55,647 nucleotides of DNA, from the IMG/VR virus record IMGVR_UViG_3300037516_001048, positions 1-55,647 of that record; one strand, 5' to 3'. The position numbers were made by a program, and so were the translations under genes. Shown in pieces: positions 55,448-55,647 of the stretch. How positions within the stretch are numbered: position 1 is the first letter of the stretch; the number at the start of each line of letters is the position of its first letter. The notes beneath the pieces are model-generated. The model was not told where the DNA came from. It searched no databases and saw only the letters and a list, made by a program, of their open reading frames with translations. The DNA comes from a virus.

Positions 55448-55581
55448 ATTGTGACGAGAGTCACAAAACTCCCCCACGTCCCCGCCGAGGCAATGATGAG
55501 GGCCAACTGGAACCGGGTCAGGGCCACCCGGCGGGGGCACCGGCAGTGGTCGGGGAAGAATATTTTGTTTTGTGTTTTCAT
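55441..55581 (-). CDS. Possible small membrane-type protein (46 aa)
   Basis: ATG 55581 gives MKTQNKIFFPDHCRCPRRVA and then a hydrophobic stretch (LALIIASAGTWGSFVTLVTI). The promoter-like element at 55590-55618 lies just upstream, which would make this the first gene of the leftward DNA-metabolism block with a very short leader. Not recognised. Confidence 0.45.
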   Translation of the reverse strand: MKTQNKIFFPDHCRCPRRVALTRFQLALIIASAGTWGSFVTLVTIW

Positions 55582-55589
55582 GAGTGGTT

Positions 55590-55618
55590 GCAGTACGCCG
55601 TAAGCACTTATATTGCAA
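55590..55618 (-). promoter_or_regulatory. Promoter-like element with CTTACGGCGTA (copy 3, leftward)
   Basis: TTGCAA (55618-55613), 17 bases ending GTGCTTACGGCG, then TACTGC. The -10 box is poor, but the CTTACGGCGTA block is identical to that at 8854-8864. It would serve the leftward DNA-metabolism operon. Confidence 0.5.
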
Positions 55619-55647
55619 GAAAAATAGTTGGATCATTTTTTGTTAGA

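Noticed and set aside
1-55647. CRISPR array, insertion sequence or transposase
   Set aside because: No regularly spaced direct repeats and no transposase motifs were seen; the only recombinase is the small serine enzyme.

Overview
This window is most of the genome of a tailed bacteriophage, or of a prophage or phage-plasmid, from a GC-rich bacterium. It has a large terminase, a portal and a major capsid protein of the kind found in N4-like podoviruses, but no tape-measure, tail-tube or sheath genes. It carries one enormous polyvalent ejection-type protein of 5747 residues. I therefore infer a short-tailed (podovirus-like) particle. No DNA polymerase, RNA polymerase, tRNA or CRISPR array was found. 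The host cannot be named from the sequence. Most first-in-operon genes lack a Shine-Dalgarno sequence and instead have C/A-rich, almost G-free leaders (CAACCAACC-like). This points to a host with low Shine-Dalgarno use; a Verrucomicrobiota or PVC-type host is my guess, at low confidence.

Layout. 1-6244 is leftward: a tail fibre cut by the window edge, two small virion-type genes, an XRE-type regulator, the large terminase, a small serine recombinase, several small early-type genes and a possible small terminase. 6245-6969 is a non-coding divergent region with a large inverted repeat, an AT-rich stretch and a rightward promoter, and is my candidate origin/control region. 6970-13745 is a rightward operon of about 20 small genes, mostly coupled by ATGA stop/start overlaps. 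13702-42578 is a long leftward late block, read from the right: scaffold-like protein, major capsid protein, tail and adaptor proteins, a tailspike, a lysis-type cassette (two lipoproteins, endolysin, membrane protein), and the giant polyvalent gene. 42625-47427 is rightward: two virion-like proteins, the portal, a small PD-(D/E)XK nuclease and a small gene, with one reversed HTH gene in the middle. 47424-55581 is a leftward DNA-metabolism block: primase/RepA-like helicase, SF2 helicase, DUF669-like ssDNA-binding protein, Sak4-like recombinase, MazG-like protein, ParB-like protein and a Cas4/RecB-like nuclease.

How the parts work together. The giant protein joins a ParB-like (DdrB-type) domain, a zeta-toxin-like P-loop kinase, an adenine methyltransferase and an SNF2-like helicase (DarB-type). 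It is flanked by virion-type segments, as expected for a protein ejected with the DNA that protects it from restriction and helps it establish. The right-hand block supplies recombination-dependent replication functions and leaves polymerisation to the host. A small serine recombinase, ParB-like and RepA-like functions and P1-type Dar domains, with no tyrosine integrase, make a plasmid-like lysogenic state conceivable but unproven.

Most notable observations: (1) two out-of-frame ORFs overprinted on the disordered linker of the giant gene, where codon bias favours the hidden frame; (2) a Cas4/RecB-like nuclease that appears circularly permuted; (3) widespread G-free leaders that also encode Pro/Thr/Lys-rich C-terminal tails of the preceding protein; (4) a family of intercistronic hairpins with a GGCCCCGTAACGGGGCC core; (5) a repeated promoter-like element containing CTTACGGCGTA.
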